Origin: Streptomyces sp. NBC_00376
GTDB lineage: Bacteria; Actinomycetota; Actinomycetes; Streptomycetales; Streptomycetaceae
DNA length: 64,000 nt
Direction of reading: 5' to 3'
NCBI RefSeq assembly: GCF_036077095.1
Contig: NZ_CP107960.1
Location: forward strand, 434,001-498,000
Shown piece by piece: positions 53,301 through 61,600 of the stretch. The notes beneath the pieces were generated by a model that had not been told where the DNA came from, made no database searches, and saw only the letters and a program-made list of their open reading frames with translations. Within the stretch, counting starts at the first letter, position 1, and the number at the start of each line of letters is the position of its first letter. Position numbers and translations under genes: made by a program.

Positions 53301-54160
53301 CGAACGATGCCTTCATCTTCGACGTCCTGAACTCCTTCGACGCGCCGTTGGACCGGGAGGAGTGGTACTCCACCGGCAGCAGGTCGCCGATGATGAAGGA
53401 CATACGGTGGTGGCACAGGATCTACCCGGACCGCACCGACGTCGCCCGCATTGTGAGGGACGAACTCCGCACCTACCAGCCGGGCGAGCAGCACGAGCAG
53501 ACCTGGCTGGGCGCGGCAAACGGCCCGGCCGGGCCGAAGGCCAGCCAGGCGGTCCGCGAGGGTGACAACATCACCCTCACCATCCCGGAGATGAGTGACA
53601 GCCAGGGGCACGCCAGCTTCTTCGAACACGACGCCGACAAGCGGACGGTGCGGCTGTACCAGGACGGGAAGCTCCTCAAGGAGGTGCCGCGACTCTCGCT
53701 GACCACGCTGCCGGTCAGCCCCGACCCGGCGACCTACCGCCTCACCCTGGACACGGAGCACCCGGCGTGGTTCCCGCTGTCCACGCAGACCAGCACCGCA
53801 TGGACGTTCAAGTCCGCCCGGCCGGCGAGCGACAAGGAGAGCCTCGCGCTTCTCTGGCCGAAGTACGGCTTGGACCTGGACGCGGAGAACACCGCCCGGG
53901 GTGGCAGGACCGACCACTTCGATCTGGGGTTCGCCCTCCAGACCGGCACGACTCCGGACATCCGCGGGGTCGAGGTCACGATGTCCACCGACGACGGTGA
54001 CACCTGGCACCCCGCCAAGGTGAAGAGCGCGAAGGGCGACAGCTACAAGGTGACCCTGCGCAACCCGGATTCGGGCTACGTATCGCTGCGCGTCAAGGCA
54101 TGGGATGCCAACGGCAGCACGATCGAACAGACCCTGATCAGGGCCTACGCCGTACGCTGA
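50336..54160 (+). CDS. Large secreted subtilisin-like (S8) serine peptidase
   Basis: A 1274-residue exported protease. A long basic leader and signal peptide (HRALTALLATACVAGALGIP...) are followed by a roughly 200-residue propeptide, then the catalytic S8 domain with Asp267 (VAVLDTGLD), His299 (HGHGTHVAST) and Ser476 (NGTSMATPHVAGAAA). C-terminal regions include an immunoglobulin-like block, a PA-like segment (KLAVVTRESTPFSY ... AKAVILVND) and further beta-rich domains, as in streptomycete C5a-peptidase-like enzymes. ATG 50336 is taken, but ATG 50387 would give a more typical signal peptide. No regulator is adjacent except the LAL gene upstream. A hairpin terminator follows. Confidence 0.92.
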   Translation: MRQSPPAGASSFPVHLAMPVFRRLPHRSHRALTALLATACVAGALGIPTVAAAEAPTTRATQSQHNGPVVAAHTITLVTGEVVTLDRYANGVQAATVAPAPDGTPAAFSTMKVGDEVYVIPDKAQPYLAANELDRELFNVTKLVEYGYDDAHRRAVPLMATFAGARGKAGKALKQAAPTGSVKEDELPSANAVALRASKKKAATFWEAVDDDSASATKAPKLADGIKKLWLDRPVQVTLDQSVPQIGAPEAWAKGYDGTGTKVAVLDTGLDPTHPDLAGRVKETQNFTDDPDAVDHHGHGTHVASTIAGSGAASGGKYKGVAPGADLYIGKVLNSAGEGPQSGIIAGMEWAVAQGADVVSMSLGTNAPSDGTDPISEAVDQLTASSGALFVIAAGNTGPGKATVGSPGAADAALTVGAVSKQDELASFSSRGPLKDTFAVKPEITAPGVGIVAARAAGTSMGTPVDADYTAANGTSMATPHVAGAAAILAQRHPDWTADRLKQVLVGTAKQGAYTAYQQGGGRVDVPKAIDATVYSSPAVVSMGKKSAESAPVAKTVNYVNTSSTDKTLSLSLASSGETGPAPDGTFTLSTTGVTVPANSTASVTVTYHPELGATGDYTGVITATATDGTAIHTTVGATKGVPTVDLTVDTIDRHGNPATGEIAVFDLDTGAFRQVFPQDGTKTVAVPQGRYSVMGVVHTRDKASSLVTDYTLAGEPVVELTADRAVTLDARLGKEVKVATPKESEADNFKLGYRQQLPGKPGIDFMKPAASPIWNHTYVVPTKPVTLGTFEFHFQQRRYSPEIRASYAGQGGALPLKPVADAARLYDRSTLQAVDAGMARPEDLAGKDLNGKLAVVTRESTPFSYTKSAELIAAVADAGAKAVILVNDRPGPFATGVSRFTGTAIPAWSLTQDEGAVLFGRMADGPTRINLQGITDVPQVYNIAMMVPGGIPADPVDAVTAENSAVMKSHYRSTKGSVIGDVDSAVRPNDAFIFDVLNSFDAPLDREEWYSTGSRSPMMKDIRWWHRIYPDRTDVARIVRDELRTYQPGEQHEQTWLGAANGPAGPKASQAVREGDNITLTIPEMSDSQGHASFFEHDADKRTVRLYQDGKLLKEVPRLSLTTLPVSPDPATYRLTLDTEHPAWFPLSTQTSTAWTFKSARPASDKESLALLWPKYGLDLDAENTARGGRTDHFDLGFALQTGTTPDIRGVEVTMSTDDGDTWHPAKVKSAKGDSYKVTLRNPDSGYVSLRVKAWDANGSTIEQTLIRAYAVR

Positions 54161-54190
54161 CCCTCGCGGCAGACCCTGACTCGTTCGACC

Positions 54191-54229
54191 GCGCCCCTGG
54201 CACGAGGCTTGTCCTTGTGTCAGGGGCGC
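54191..54229. terminator. Hairpin terminator after the subtilisin gene
   Basis: GCGCCCCTGGCAC (54191-54203) pairs with GTGTCAGGGGCGC (54217-54229) with one mismatch and a 13-nt loop, 30 bp after the stop codon. Confidence 0.88.
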
Positions 54230-54447
54230 CCCCCGTTCGTTCCGTCGTCGCCAGTCTGGAGCAGGACGGACGCACTGCAGCGGCCGCCCGCGGCTCTCAC
54301 GGCTCGCCCCGTCCTCTCCTGCCTCGCAGACGAAGCCAGCCACCGCCGAACGGCACCAAGACCCGGACCGCTTCCGGACCACATCGCCGACGAGAAACGT
54401 CAGATACAGCGTTTCCGCTGGTCAGGGACACGTTTGACGTGTACCAC

Positions 54448-54474
54448 CAGCAGACGATGAACCTGCTCGTCTCG
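54448..54474 (+). repeat. Third partial copy of the ALDH 3' end (putative outer att)
   Basis: These 27 bp match 44836-44862 at 26 positions (an A in the core is T here) and encode QQTMNLLVS. The preceding codons YH resemble the HY that precedes QQT in the intact gene, but the sequence diverges after the motif. In the 54230-54569 gap I see no gene and nothing else except the ribosome-binding site of the next gene. Confidence 0.7.
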
Positions 54475-54569
54475 CGGCTTGACCTCAATCATGGTTGATG
54501 TTGTGGGGTGGGCGATGGCGGCTTTCGCAGCCATCACCTGATCAATTCGGCGCGGAGAAGGGCACTGTC

Positions 54570-55001
54570 ATGACGAGCGACATTCTTGTAGTGGGGACGA
54601 TTTCGCCGGAGACCCGGACCGCGGTGACCGATGTGGTGAAGCGCCTGGAGAAGGCCTTCAACGCGAAAGACCCGGTTGCGCTGGGCGAGCAGTACACCGA
54701 ACACGCCTCCTGGACCAACGCGAGGGGCACGCGTCTTGACGGCAGGGAAGCGATCGCCGAGTTCAGCGCTCCGGCGCTGAAGAGCTTCCTGCGCGACTCC
54801 TTTGCCCGGTACGACGTGGTCAAGATGTTGGAGATAGCCCCCGCCGTGATCGCGGTGAACGTGGTGCAGACGCCCACCGACAGCGCGGGCAATCCTGTCG
54901 ACGGTCCGTGGGGGGCGACGCTCTACGTGATCGCCGAGCAGGTGGACGGCTGGTGCATCGTGGCGGGCCAGAACATGGCCGTCGCCCCGCAGGCCGTGTG
55001 A
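54570..55001 (+). CDS. SgcJ/EcaC-like NTF2-fold protein
   Basis: A 143-residue protein of the SgcJ/EcaC family in the SnoaL/NTF2 superfamily. The helix TRTAVTDVVKRLEKAFNAKD and the strand block YTEHASWTNARGTRLDGREAI are characteristic. SgcJ itself is associated with enediyne loci but its role is undefined. The ATG at 54570 follows GAAGGGC and starts before the conserved part. It converges on the methyltransferase gene of the PKS operon and might belong functionally with it. Because the gene sits outside the minus-strand operon, that link is only suggestive. Confidence 0.8.
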   Translation: MTSDILVVGTISPETRTAVTDVVKRLEKAFNAKDPVALGEQYTEHASWTNARGTRLDGREAIAEFSAPALKSFLRDSFARYDVVKMLEIAPAVIAVNVVQTPTDSAGNPVDGPWGATLYVIAEQVDGWCIVAGQNMAVAPQAV

Positions 55002-55024
55002 CACCCGGCCCTGATGCGGGCCAA

Positions 55025-55063
55025 CTGCCCGGAGCCGATCGCGCGGGAATCCGCGCCGGGCAG
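55025..55063. terminator. Nested hairpin between convergent genes
   Basis: An outer stem CTGCCCGG (55025-55032) / CCGGGCAG (55056-55063) encloses an inner one GCGCGG (55041-55046) / CCGCGC (55051-55056) with a GAAT loop. It lies between the convergent SgcJ-like and methyltransferase genes, so it can terminate both. Confidence 0.7.
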
Positions 55064-55093
55064 CCGGGGCAGAGACGGCGCTCGCCCCGCCCG

Positions 55094-56161
55094 TCAGTCG
55101 CGCCGGGCCACGATCCGGTACGCGTTCGACACCCGAAGCCGGTACGACAGCGGCCGCACCGCGAACCGGTCGAGCAGGGTGCCCACCACCAGCGCCGGAA
55201 TGCCGGCGATCAGCAGCGCCCCGCGCAGCGTGCGGCGCAGCCGGCTCGGTGGCTCGGGCAGCCACGGCGCATCGTCGCGCGGTGCCGCGTGGTTCAGCGC
55301 CAGCCATACGGCGGCCAGCAGGTCGACCGGGTCGTGCGGCTCGGCGTGCTGCTCGGCGAGCACTGTGAAGCCCATTTCTGTGAGCCGCGCCCGCAGATTG
55401 GCCACCGGGACGAAGTGCAGGTGCTGCGGCTGGAGCCAGGGCAGCCACCAACGGCCCAGCAACCTTGCACAGCGGCTCTCCGGGTCCGGCACCTCGATGA
55501 GGAGATGCCCGCCGGGCCGTACCGTCTCCCATGCGGCGCGCAGTTCACGATCGGGCTCGGTGCTGTGCTCCAGGTAGTGGAACATGCTCACCACGTCGTA
55601 GTGGCTGCCCAGCTCGGGTGCGAGGTCGGGGAAACTGCCCCGATGGCCACGGTCCACCCGGCCCTCGCGCTCGGCCAGTTCGACGCCGTCGGTGAAGTCG
55701 AGTCCGTCGAACACGGTGTGTGGCAGCACCGCTCGAGCAGCCGCGCAGAAGTGGCCGTGCCCGGTCCCGACGTCCAGCCATCTCTTCGGCGCGCAGTCGT
55801 ACGGCAGCATCGACTCCGCCCGTCCCCGGTACATCTTGGTACGGCCCCCGAAGGTGTCACCGAGTTGTTTCTCGCCGAGCCCGTCGTAGAAGTCGCGGTA
55901 GTAGAAGTCCAGTCCCTGCGCGTTCAGCCGAGGGTTCTGGAAGGTGTGACCGCAGCCCTCGCAGCGGTCGAGGACGAAACGGCCCGGCTTGTGCTGGAGC
56001 AGGTCGGTGGTGCGCAGCCGGGTGGTCAGCTCCTGCGAACCACACCATGGGCAGTCGGTTCGGCGCGGCTCGAAGAAGCGCTCCCAGCCGGCGGCGATGT
56101 CCGCCTGATAGGCGGGCCGCAGCCGGGCGATCCGGTCAGTGGACTCGGTGTCTTCGCTCAT
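55094..56161 (-). CDS. SAM-dependent methyltransferase with N-terminal zinc ribbon
   Basis: A 355-residue methyltransferase. An N-terminal CPWC...CEGC zinc ribbon (residues about 37-70) precedes a class I SAM fold with motif I LDVGTGHGHF, followed by DGLDFTDG and the block ETVRPGGHLLIEVPDPES. This arrangement is typical of methyltransferase-12/13-like sugar and polyketide tailoring enzymes. The C-terminal 80 residues contain one hydrophobic segment (LLIAGIPALVVGTLL) and could associate with the membrane. The start overlaps the glycosyltransferase stop by ATGA. It is the last gene of the PKS operon, so it probably methylates the product or its sugar. Confidence 0.85.
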   Translation of the reverse strand: MSEDTESTDRIARLRPAYQADIAAGWERFFEPRRTDCPWCGSQELTTRLRTTDLLQHKPGRFVLDRCEGCGHTFQNPRLNAQGLDFYYRDFYDGLGEKQLGDTFGGRTKMYRGRAESMLPYDCAPKRWLDVGTGHGHFCAAARAVLPHTVFDGLDFTDGVELAEREGRVDRGHRGSFPDLAPELGSHYDVVSMFHYLEHSTEPDRELRAAWETVRPGGHLLIEVPDPESRCARLLGRWWLPWLQPQHLHFVPVANLRARLTEMGFTVLAEQHAEPHDPVDLLAAVWLALNHAAPRDDAPWLPEPPSRLRRTLRGALLIAGIPALVVGTLLDRFAVRPLSYRLRVSNAYRIVARRD

Positions 56162-57453
56162 CTGAACTCCCTGGCTGTTCCCGTACGTCGAGGGGTTGCA
56201 TCGGCTGATTCGCAGTGCGCGAGAGTGTCTGTCGAAGTCGGAGCCGCCCGGGTGGACATGCCGGAGCCTTCCCGGGCGGCGGCACTGCCCACCTGACGCA
56301 CAGCAAGATCATCGAGGTGGAGCGCGGCGGCACGGGCCCCACCCGCGGAACGGAACGCCGTACGGATCCGGTGGGCCCCGTCGCGGTATCCGGGGTCGTC
56401 CAGGACGGAGTCGACCGCCGAGGCCAGCTTCTGGACAGTGACCCGCCCGAACCGCACCCGCACCCCCGCCCCGGCGTCCACGACCTGTCCGGCCACTACC
56501 GGCTGGTCATCGCGGATGGGAGCGACCACGAGGGGAACCCCGTGCCACAGGGCCTCGCACACACTGTTGTGGCCGGCATGGCAGACCACTGCGCCAACGC
56601 CCCTTTCCAGGAGGGAGAGTTGCGGCACGGACGGCACGATCAGCACATCCTTGTCGCCGTCCCGCGCCGAGAGCACGCCACCGGGATCGGCGATGACCGA
56701 CTGCACCCGGTCGGCCCGCTCCCGCAGCACGCTCCGGCACACGTCGAGGAAGCGGCCGCCGACGTCGGTATTGGCCGTGCCCAGGGTGACCAGGACGGTG
56801 GTGCGGCCGGCATCGAGCCATTCCCACGGGAAGCCGGCGGCGGACGGACGCGCCGTGATCGACGGACCGACCCAGCAGACCCCGTCGTGCGCGGAACCCG
56901 CCAGCTCCGGTGTGCTGAAGGCGAGGACGAGATGCGGTGAGAAGCGGGGGTCGGCCGTGCCCGCCGGGTCCCCGACGGCCTCCCTGAGCACGCCCAGCCG
57001 CTGCTGCAGCCACTGGCCGACCTTGGGAAGCCCGGCGAGGGGGTCGGTGAACTCGGCCGACGTGGTCGCCGAGGTCGCCCACGGCAGGCCCAGCCGCTCC
57101 GCGATCAGCGCGCCCGCGAAGGCCTGCTGGTCGGCGACGACGACATCCGGCCGGAACGCCTCGACGGCGGCCCGGACCCCCGGGGCCATCGACTCGGCCA
57201 GCGGCAGCAGATAGCGCTCCCACAGGAACTTCAGCGCCTCCGGACCGCGCAGCTCGGTCGGCCGCTCGCCCGGGGGCGCCCCGGCGCACGCCATGACGGG
57301 CCCGGCCCCGGGGCCCGCGAGTCGGCCGACCAGCGCCGGATCGGGGCACACCCATGCCACCGCATGTCCTGACGCGACGAGTTCGGCGGCGACACCGACG
57401 GTCGGGTTGATGTGCCCGACCAGGGGCGGGACGACGAAGAGGAAGCGGCTCAC
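56158..57453 (-). CDS. GT1-family (UGT-type) glycosyltransferase
   Basis: A 431-residue GT-B glycosyltransferase. The N-terminal acceptor domain begins RFLFVVPPLVGHINPTVGVA, with the usual catalytic His in GHINP. The nucleotide-sugar motif in the C-terminal half is VVCHAGHNSVCEALWHGVPLV followed by IRDDQPV, the actinomycete macrolide-type signature. Residues about 395-431 are a low-complexity tail. It overlaps both neighbours by 4 bp (ATGA) and so is translated with the PKS operon. Its likely role is to add a sugar to the PKS product; the donor cannot be deduced and no deoxysugar genes are in the window. Confidence 0.9.
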   Translation of the reverse strand: MSRFLFVVPPLVGHINPTVGVAAELVASGHAVAWVCPDPALVGRLAGPGAGPVMACAGAPPGERPTELRGPEALKFLWERYLLPLAESMAPGVRAAVEAFRPDVVVADQQAFAGALIAERLGLPWATSATTSAEFTDPLAGLPKVGQWLQQRLGVLREAVGDPAGTADPRFSPHLVLAFSTPELAGSAHDGVCWVGPSITARPSAAGFPWEWLDAGRTTVLVTLGTANTDVGGRFLDVCRSVLRERADRVQSVIADPGGVLSARDGDKDVLIVPSVPQLSLLERGVGAVVCHAGHNSVCEALWHGVPLVVAPIRDDQPVVAGQVVDAGAGVRVRFGRVTVQKLASAVDSVLDDPGYRDGAHRIRTAFRSAGGARAAALHLDDLAVRQVGSAAAREGSGMSTRAAPTSTDTLAHCESADATPRRTGTAREFR

Positions 57454-58277
57454 CCGGCCACCTCCGCCGCCACTCGCCCGGTGGTGCGGCCGGCCTCCTC
57501 GACGAGTGCCAGGATGTGCCGTCCGACCGTCCCGGAGGCCTCCACCAGGACCGAGTGCTCGTGCCCCGGAATCACCACGGTCCGGCAGTCCGGAAGCGTC
57601 GATGCCAGCCAGGGCGCGAGTTCGGCGAGATCGGAGTCGCCGCCGTACAGGCCGAGCACCGGGCAGCGCACTGCCGCGATCCGGCCTGCCGTCAGGACGC
57701 CGCTGGCCGGGATGTCCCGGCCGAGGGTGGTGTCGCGGGCCAGTCTGGCCGCGCCCTTGGCCAGGCGCGCGGTGTTGTGCCCGCGGTGGGTGCTGATCCA
57801 GGCGATCGCGTCGGGCTCGTTGTGGGCGAGTTGGGTCACGACGCGGGCCAGGATGCCCTCCAGCTTCTCTGCCCAGGCGGCGGTGGCCGGTTCGGACTCG
57901 ATGAGACTGACGCTCGCCGCCCGCTCGGGGTGCCTGGCCGCGAAGCCGAACGCGATCGTGCCGCCGAAGGAGTTGCCGACCAGATGCACCGGACCGGTCA
58001 CCGCCAGCCGGTCAAGCAGCGCCTCCAGGTCGTCGATGTTGTGCTCGACCGTGTAGCCCTCGGCGGGGCGTTCGCTGCGCCCGTGGCCGCGCAGGTCGTA
58101 CATGACGACGTCGAGACCGGCGGCCGCGAACGCGGGTGCGACGGTGAAGTAGTAGCTGGCCAGGCTGTCGGTGAGCAGACCGTGCACCAGCACTACGGTG
58201 GCGGTGGCCGGTCGGCCCTCCCGGGGACCGATCCGCTGTACGTGCAACCGGACGGAGCCGGTGTCGACCATTGCCAT
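57450..58277 (-). CDS. Alpha/beta-hydrolase, probable thioesterase of the PKS operon
   Basis: A 275-residue alpha/beta hydrolase with oxyanion segment VLVHGLLTDS, nucleophile GNSFGG, acid region LGLYGGDSDL and a His in VIPGHEHSVL. No separate thioesterase domain is seen on the PKS genes, so this enzyme could release the chain from the ACP or process the product. It starts 4 bp after the ACP stop codon and overlaps the glycosyltransferase start. Whether it acts as a thioesterase, an esterase or a lactonase is not clear from sequence. Confidence 0.85.
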   Translation of the reverse strand: MAMVDTGSVRLHVQRIGPREGRPATATVVLVHGLLTDSLASYYFTVAPAFAAAGLDVVMYDLRGHGRSERPAEGYTVEHNIDDLEALLDRLAVTGPVHLVGNSFGGTIAFGFAARHPERAASVSLIESEPATAAWAEKLEGILARVVTQLAHNEPDAIAWISTHRGHNTARLAKGAARLARDTTLGRDIPASGVLTAGRIAAVRCPVLGLYGGDSDLAELAPWLASTLPDCRTVVIPGHEHSVLVEASGTVGRHILALVEEAGRTTGRVAAEVAG

Positions 58278-58280
58278 GGC

Positions 58281-58607
58281 TCAGCTCGCCTCCCCGGCCT
58301 TCAGACTGGTCACGACGTACTCGACCAGCCGTCCGACGGTCAGTTCGATGATCTCGTCGAACTCCATACCGGCCAGGAACTCCGCGAAGTTGACCCGGTC
58401 CCCGTACCGCTCCTGGAGCAGCCCGGCCAGGGTGACGAGGTCGATGCTCTCCAGCTCCAGATCACGGTTGAAGGTGGTCCTCATGCCGATCTCGACATCG
58501 TCGAGGCCGTACTCGTCCTCCAGGAGCCGCGCCAGCATGCCGGTGAGGTCGGCGAGTACGGACTCCTCGTCGGCGGTGACGGGGGTGTGGGGGGTGGGAG
58601 CATTCAT
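58281..58607 (-). CDS. Free-standing acyl carrier protein
   Basis: A 108-residue ACP. The phosphopantetheine site is Ser54 in LELESIDLVTLAGLL. The sequence preceding it (EYGLDDVEIGMRTTFNRD) is typical of ACPs. The N-terminal 15 residues are a Pro/Thr-rich leader. Its start overlaps the KS-AT-DH-PPTase gene by 4 bp (ATGA). The upstream megasynthase shows no internal carrier domain in the part that I can read, so this discrete ACP may hold the chain for it. Confidence 0.9.
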   Translation of the reverse strand: MNAPTPHTPVTADEESVLADLTGMLARLLEDEYGLDDVEIGMRTTFNRDLELESIDLVTLAGLLQERYGDRVNFAEFLAGMEFDEIIELTVGRLVEYVVTSLKAGEAS

Positions 58608-61600
58608 CGGGCGTCGTACTCCTTAACGGTCGGGTTTCCCGCCGTCCATGCGACTGCGTACGCGCGTTCCGGCAGCCGGGGCGGGTTGGTGGTCGGTACG
58701 CAGTGCACGGTGTGGGCGCGTTGCAGGCGGCCCGCGACGGCCAGCCGGTCGCCCGCCGGGGTCGCGTCGAGCACGGTGAAGTCCCGCGGCCGGCCGCCGA
58801 ATCCGGTGCCCTCCGCCTTGGCGACGGACTCCTTGGCCGCCCAGAAACGGGTGAACCACACGGCCTCGCTCTCGCCGGTGTCGGCCGACAGGCGGTGCAG
58901 CAGCCGCAGCTCGTCCCCGCCGAGGGCGGCGGCGAGGGCCTGCGGGGTGCGGTCGGTGACCTCCTCGATGTCGATGCCGGGGCCGGGGCCGGTCCGGTGC
59001 GGTCGGACGATCGCGACGGCTGCCTCCGCGCAGTGGGCCAGCGAGACGTCCAGCGGGGGCAGGGTCCGTCCGTGCACGCCGGTGACGTACGGACGGCCCG
59101 TCTCGTCGTTGTGCACCCGCAGTTCCGCCGGGAAGACGGGGCCCTCGCCGTGGTCCCACAGCCACTGCCGCACCGCGTCCTTGACCGCGATGCGCCCCAG
59201 CAGCCACTGCCGGCGCCCGCGTGGGGCGTGGCGGGCGTACTCCGCGCGCTCCGCACCGCCCAGGGAGTTGCGCATGATCAGCTCCCTGGACGCCAGGTCC
59301 GGCCACCTCTCGTGCAGCAGCCGCCAGCCGCCGGGGCGCGGCTCGGACAGGGTGTTGCGATCCGGGAAGCGCTCGACGGGCCGGGTCTGCGGGTCGTTGT
59401 CGAAGCGGCGGTCCTGCCAGCCGTACAGCTCCGCCCACACGGTGCCCCCGGCCCTCAGCTGTACGTCGGCCTCCAGAAAGGCGTCGGTGAGCGAGGTGAC
59501 GCGCACCAGGCATTCCACCTCTGTGCCCGGCGCCGGATGCGGCCCGTAGAACCGCATCTCCCGCATCCCGACCGGGAACACGACGGTGCGCTCGGAACGG
59601 GTCGCCATGATCCAGTAGCCGAGGAGCTGGCCGACGCTGTCCAGCAGCGCGCCGGGCGCGGAAGGGGTGGTGAGACGTCCGCGCACATGGCGGTCGCCGA
59701 TCGCGGTGAGTTCGCTGACGCCCTGGAACGCCGGACCGTGGAACATCCAGCGCTCGGCGTAGAGCTGGGCAGCGGTGTGGTCGGGGGCGTGCTCGGCCCC
59801 GGGATCGGTGACCCATGGGGCGGGGGGCGGAGTGGGGTACGCGGCGGCGAGCTCCACGGTGGCGCGGGCCCGCGGGCCGAAGGAGACGGCGAGAAGGCCC
59901 GGATCCTTCGGCGTCACGGTCACGGGCACGTCGACGGCCGGGGTGGCGGTGAGCCACTCGTCGAACCGCGCGCCGTGCACGGCGACCGGCAGCCCGCCTG
60001 GGGCCGTCTCCTGCGCGGCGTCCACGATGTGCTGCACGATCGTCGTGGCCGGGACGACCGGCCACCGGTCGGCGATTTCGGGCCAGCCGGGCCGCTGGGG
60101 GAAGAAGCAGTGGTCCAGGAGGTAGGGCATGGTGTCGGGCGAGACACGGACGGTGGTGTGCCGCGGCCCGGCGGACGGAGCCGGCGCAGGCGTCGCCATC
60201 CTCGCGGACATGAGGGCGGCGGCCGTGTCCGCGGTCTCGCTCAGCAGGGCGCTCAGTTCGGCGGCAACCGGGGAGCTCTCGGCGAGGGAGTCGAGCGGCG
60301 ACGGGCCGGCCGGCGCACGCGCGGGCGCACGCAGCCCGGCCCGAAGCTCGGTGAGCCGCTGGGGCGAGAGGGACACCAGAGCACCGCTCAAGTCCAGTCG
60401 CACCGAAGGCCGTTGATCGGTGGGTGCGGCCTCGGCGGGCTGCAGGGAGGGCGCCACCGCCGAACCCGCCGTCCACAGCGCGGTGGCCACCCGGCGCAGC
60501 TGGGCGAGGCCGGTGCGATGGGGCGAGTTGGCGGCGACCACCAGGTGGTCGTGACCGCCCAGGGTGTCGCTCACCAGGGAGCCGAGCTGACCGGGGCCGA
60601 CCTGGACGAACACCCGGTGACCGGCCGCGTTCAGGGCCTCGGTCAGCTGCCGGAACCGCACGGGTTCCAGCAGATGCCGGATGAAGAGAGCCCGGATCCC
60701 CGTCTCGTCCTCGGGGAACGGCGCGGCGGTCGTGCCCGACCAGAGCGGGGTGTGCGGCGGATGCAGCCGGAACCGGCGGGCGGCCTCCTCGATCGGTCCG
60801 ATATGAAGGCGCAGCATCGGCGTGTGGAAGCCCGAGCGGAACGGCAGGACCTGGCTGAGGACGCCCTGGGCGCGACGCGCCCGTACGAAGTCCTCCACCG
60901 CCGCCTGCGGACCGCACACCATCGACTGACCGGGTGCGTTGTCGTGCGAGAGGACCAGGCCCGCCCGGCTCCCGCCCTCGTCGCGCAGGGCGGCCAGGAC
61001 GTGCTCGGCACCGGCGCCGATCGCGCCGAAGGCGAGACCGGGGACCGTCACCGAGTCGGGGTCGAAGGCGGCCATGAACGCGTCGACCTCGTCCCCTGAA
61101 TACAGCCCGGCCGCGGCCATGGCCGTCCACTCGCCGACGCTGTGTCCGGCGACCGCGTCCGGCACGATCCCGCTGCGGCGCAACGCCGCGTCGAGGAGGC
61201 GGCCGACGGCGACCACGCCGAAACCGTGCCGGCCCACGTCGTCGGTCCGGTCTCCGTCGACTGCGGGGGCAGGCAGACCGAAATGGGCGGCCACGTCGTC
61301 GACCTGCGGGGTGAACTCGCCCTCCAGACCCGGGAACAGGAATGCCAGTCGGCCGTGGCCGGCGCCCAGGAGGGGGCTCGGCCGGAACCAGACGTCACCG
61401 CGTCCGTGCCAGCCTCGCCGCCGGGCGACCGCGCGGCGGGCCAGAGCGAGCCGTTTGGCGGTCGGTCCGACGATGCCGAGGCGGGCGCGGCCCGCCTCCG
61501 GGTGCGGGTGGCCGGGGGCGAGGCCGGCCGCCCGTACGGTGTCGTCGTCGGCGTCCAGCAGGGCGGCGAGGCTCGCCGGGGAGTCGGCGGCGAGCAGCAG

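Noticed and set aside
50345..54382. A 1345-residue frame on the minus strand opposite the subtilisin gene
   Set aside because: It is the antisense shadow of a high-GC gene: it has Arg/Gly/Val-rich composition without domains, and the plus strand has a complete S8 triad.
58703..61099. Long plus-strand frame opposite the KS-AT-DH-PPTase gene
   Set aside because: It has no recognisable motifs and follows third-position complementarity of the real PKS frame.
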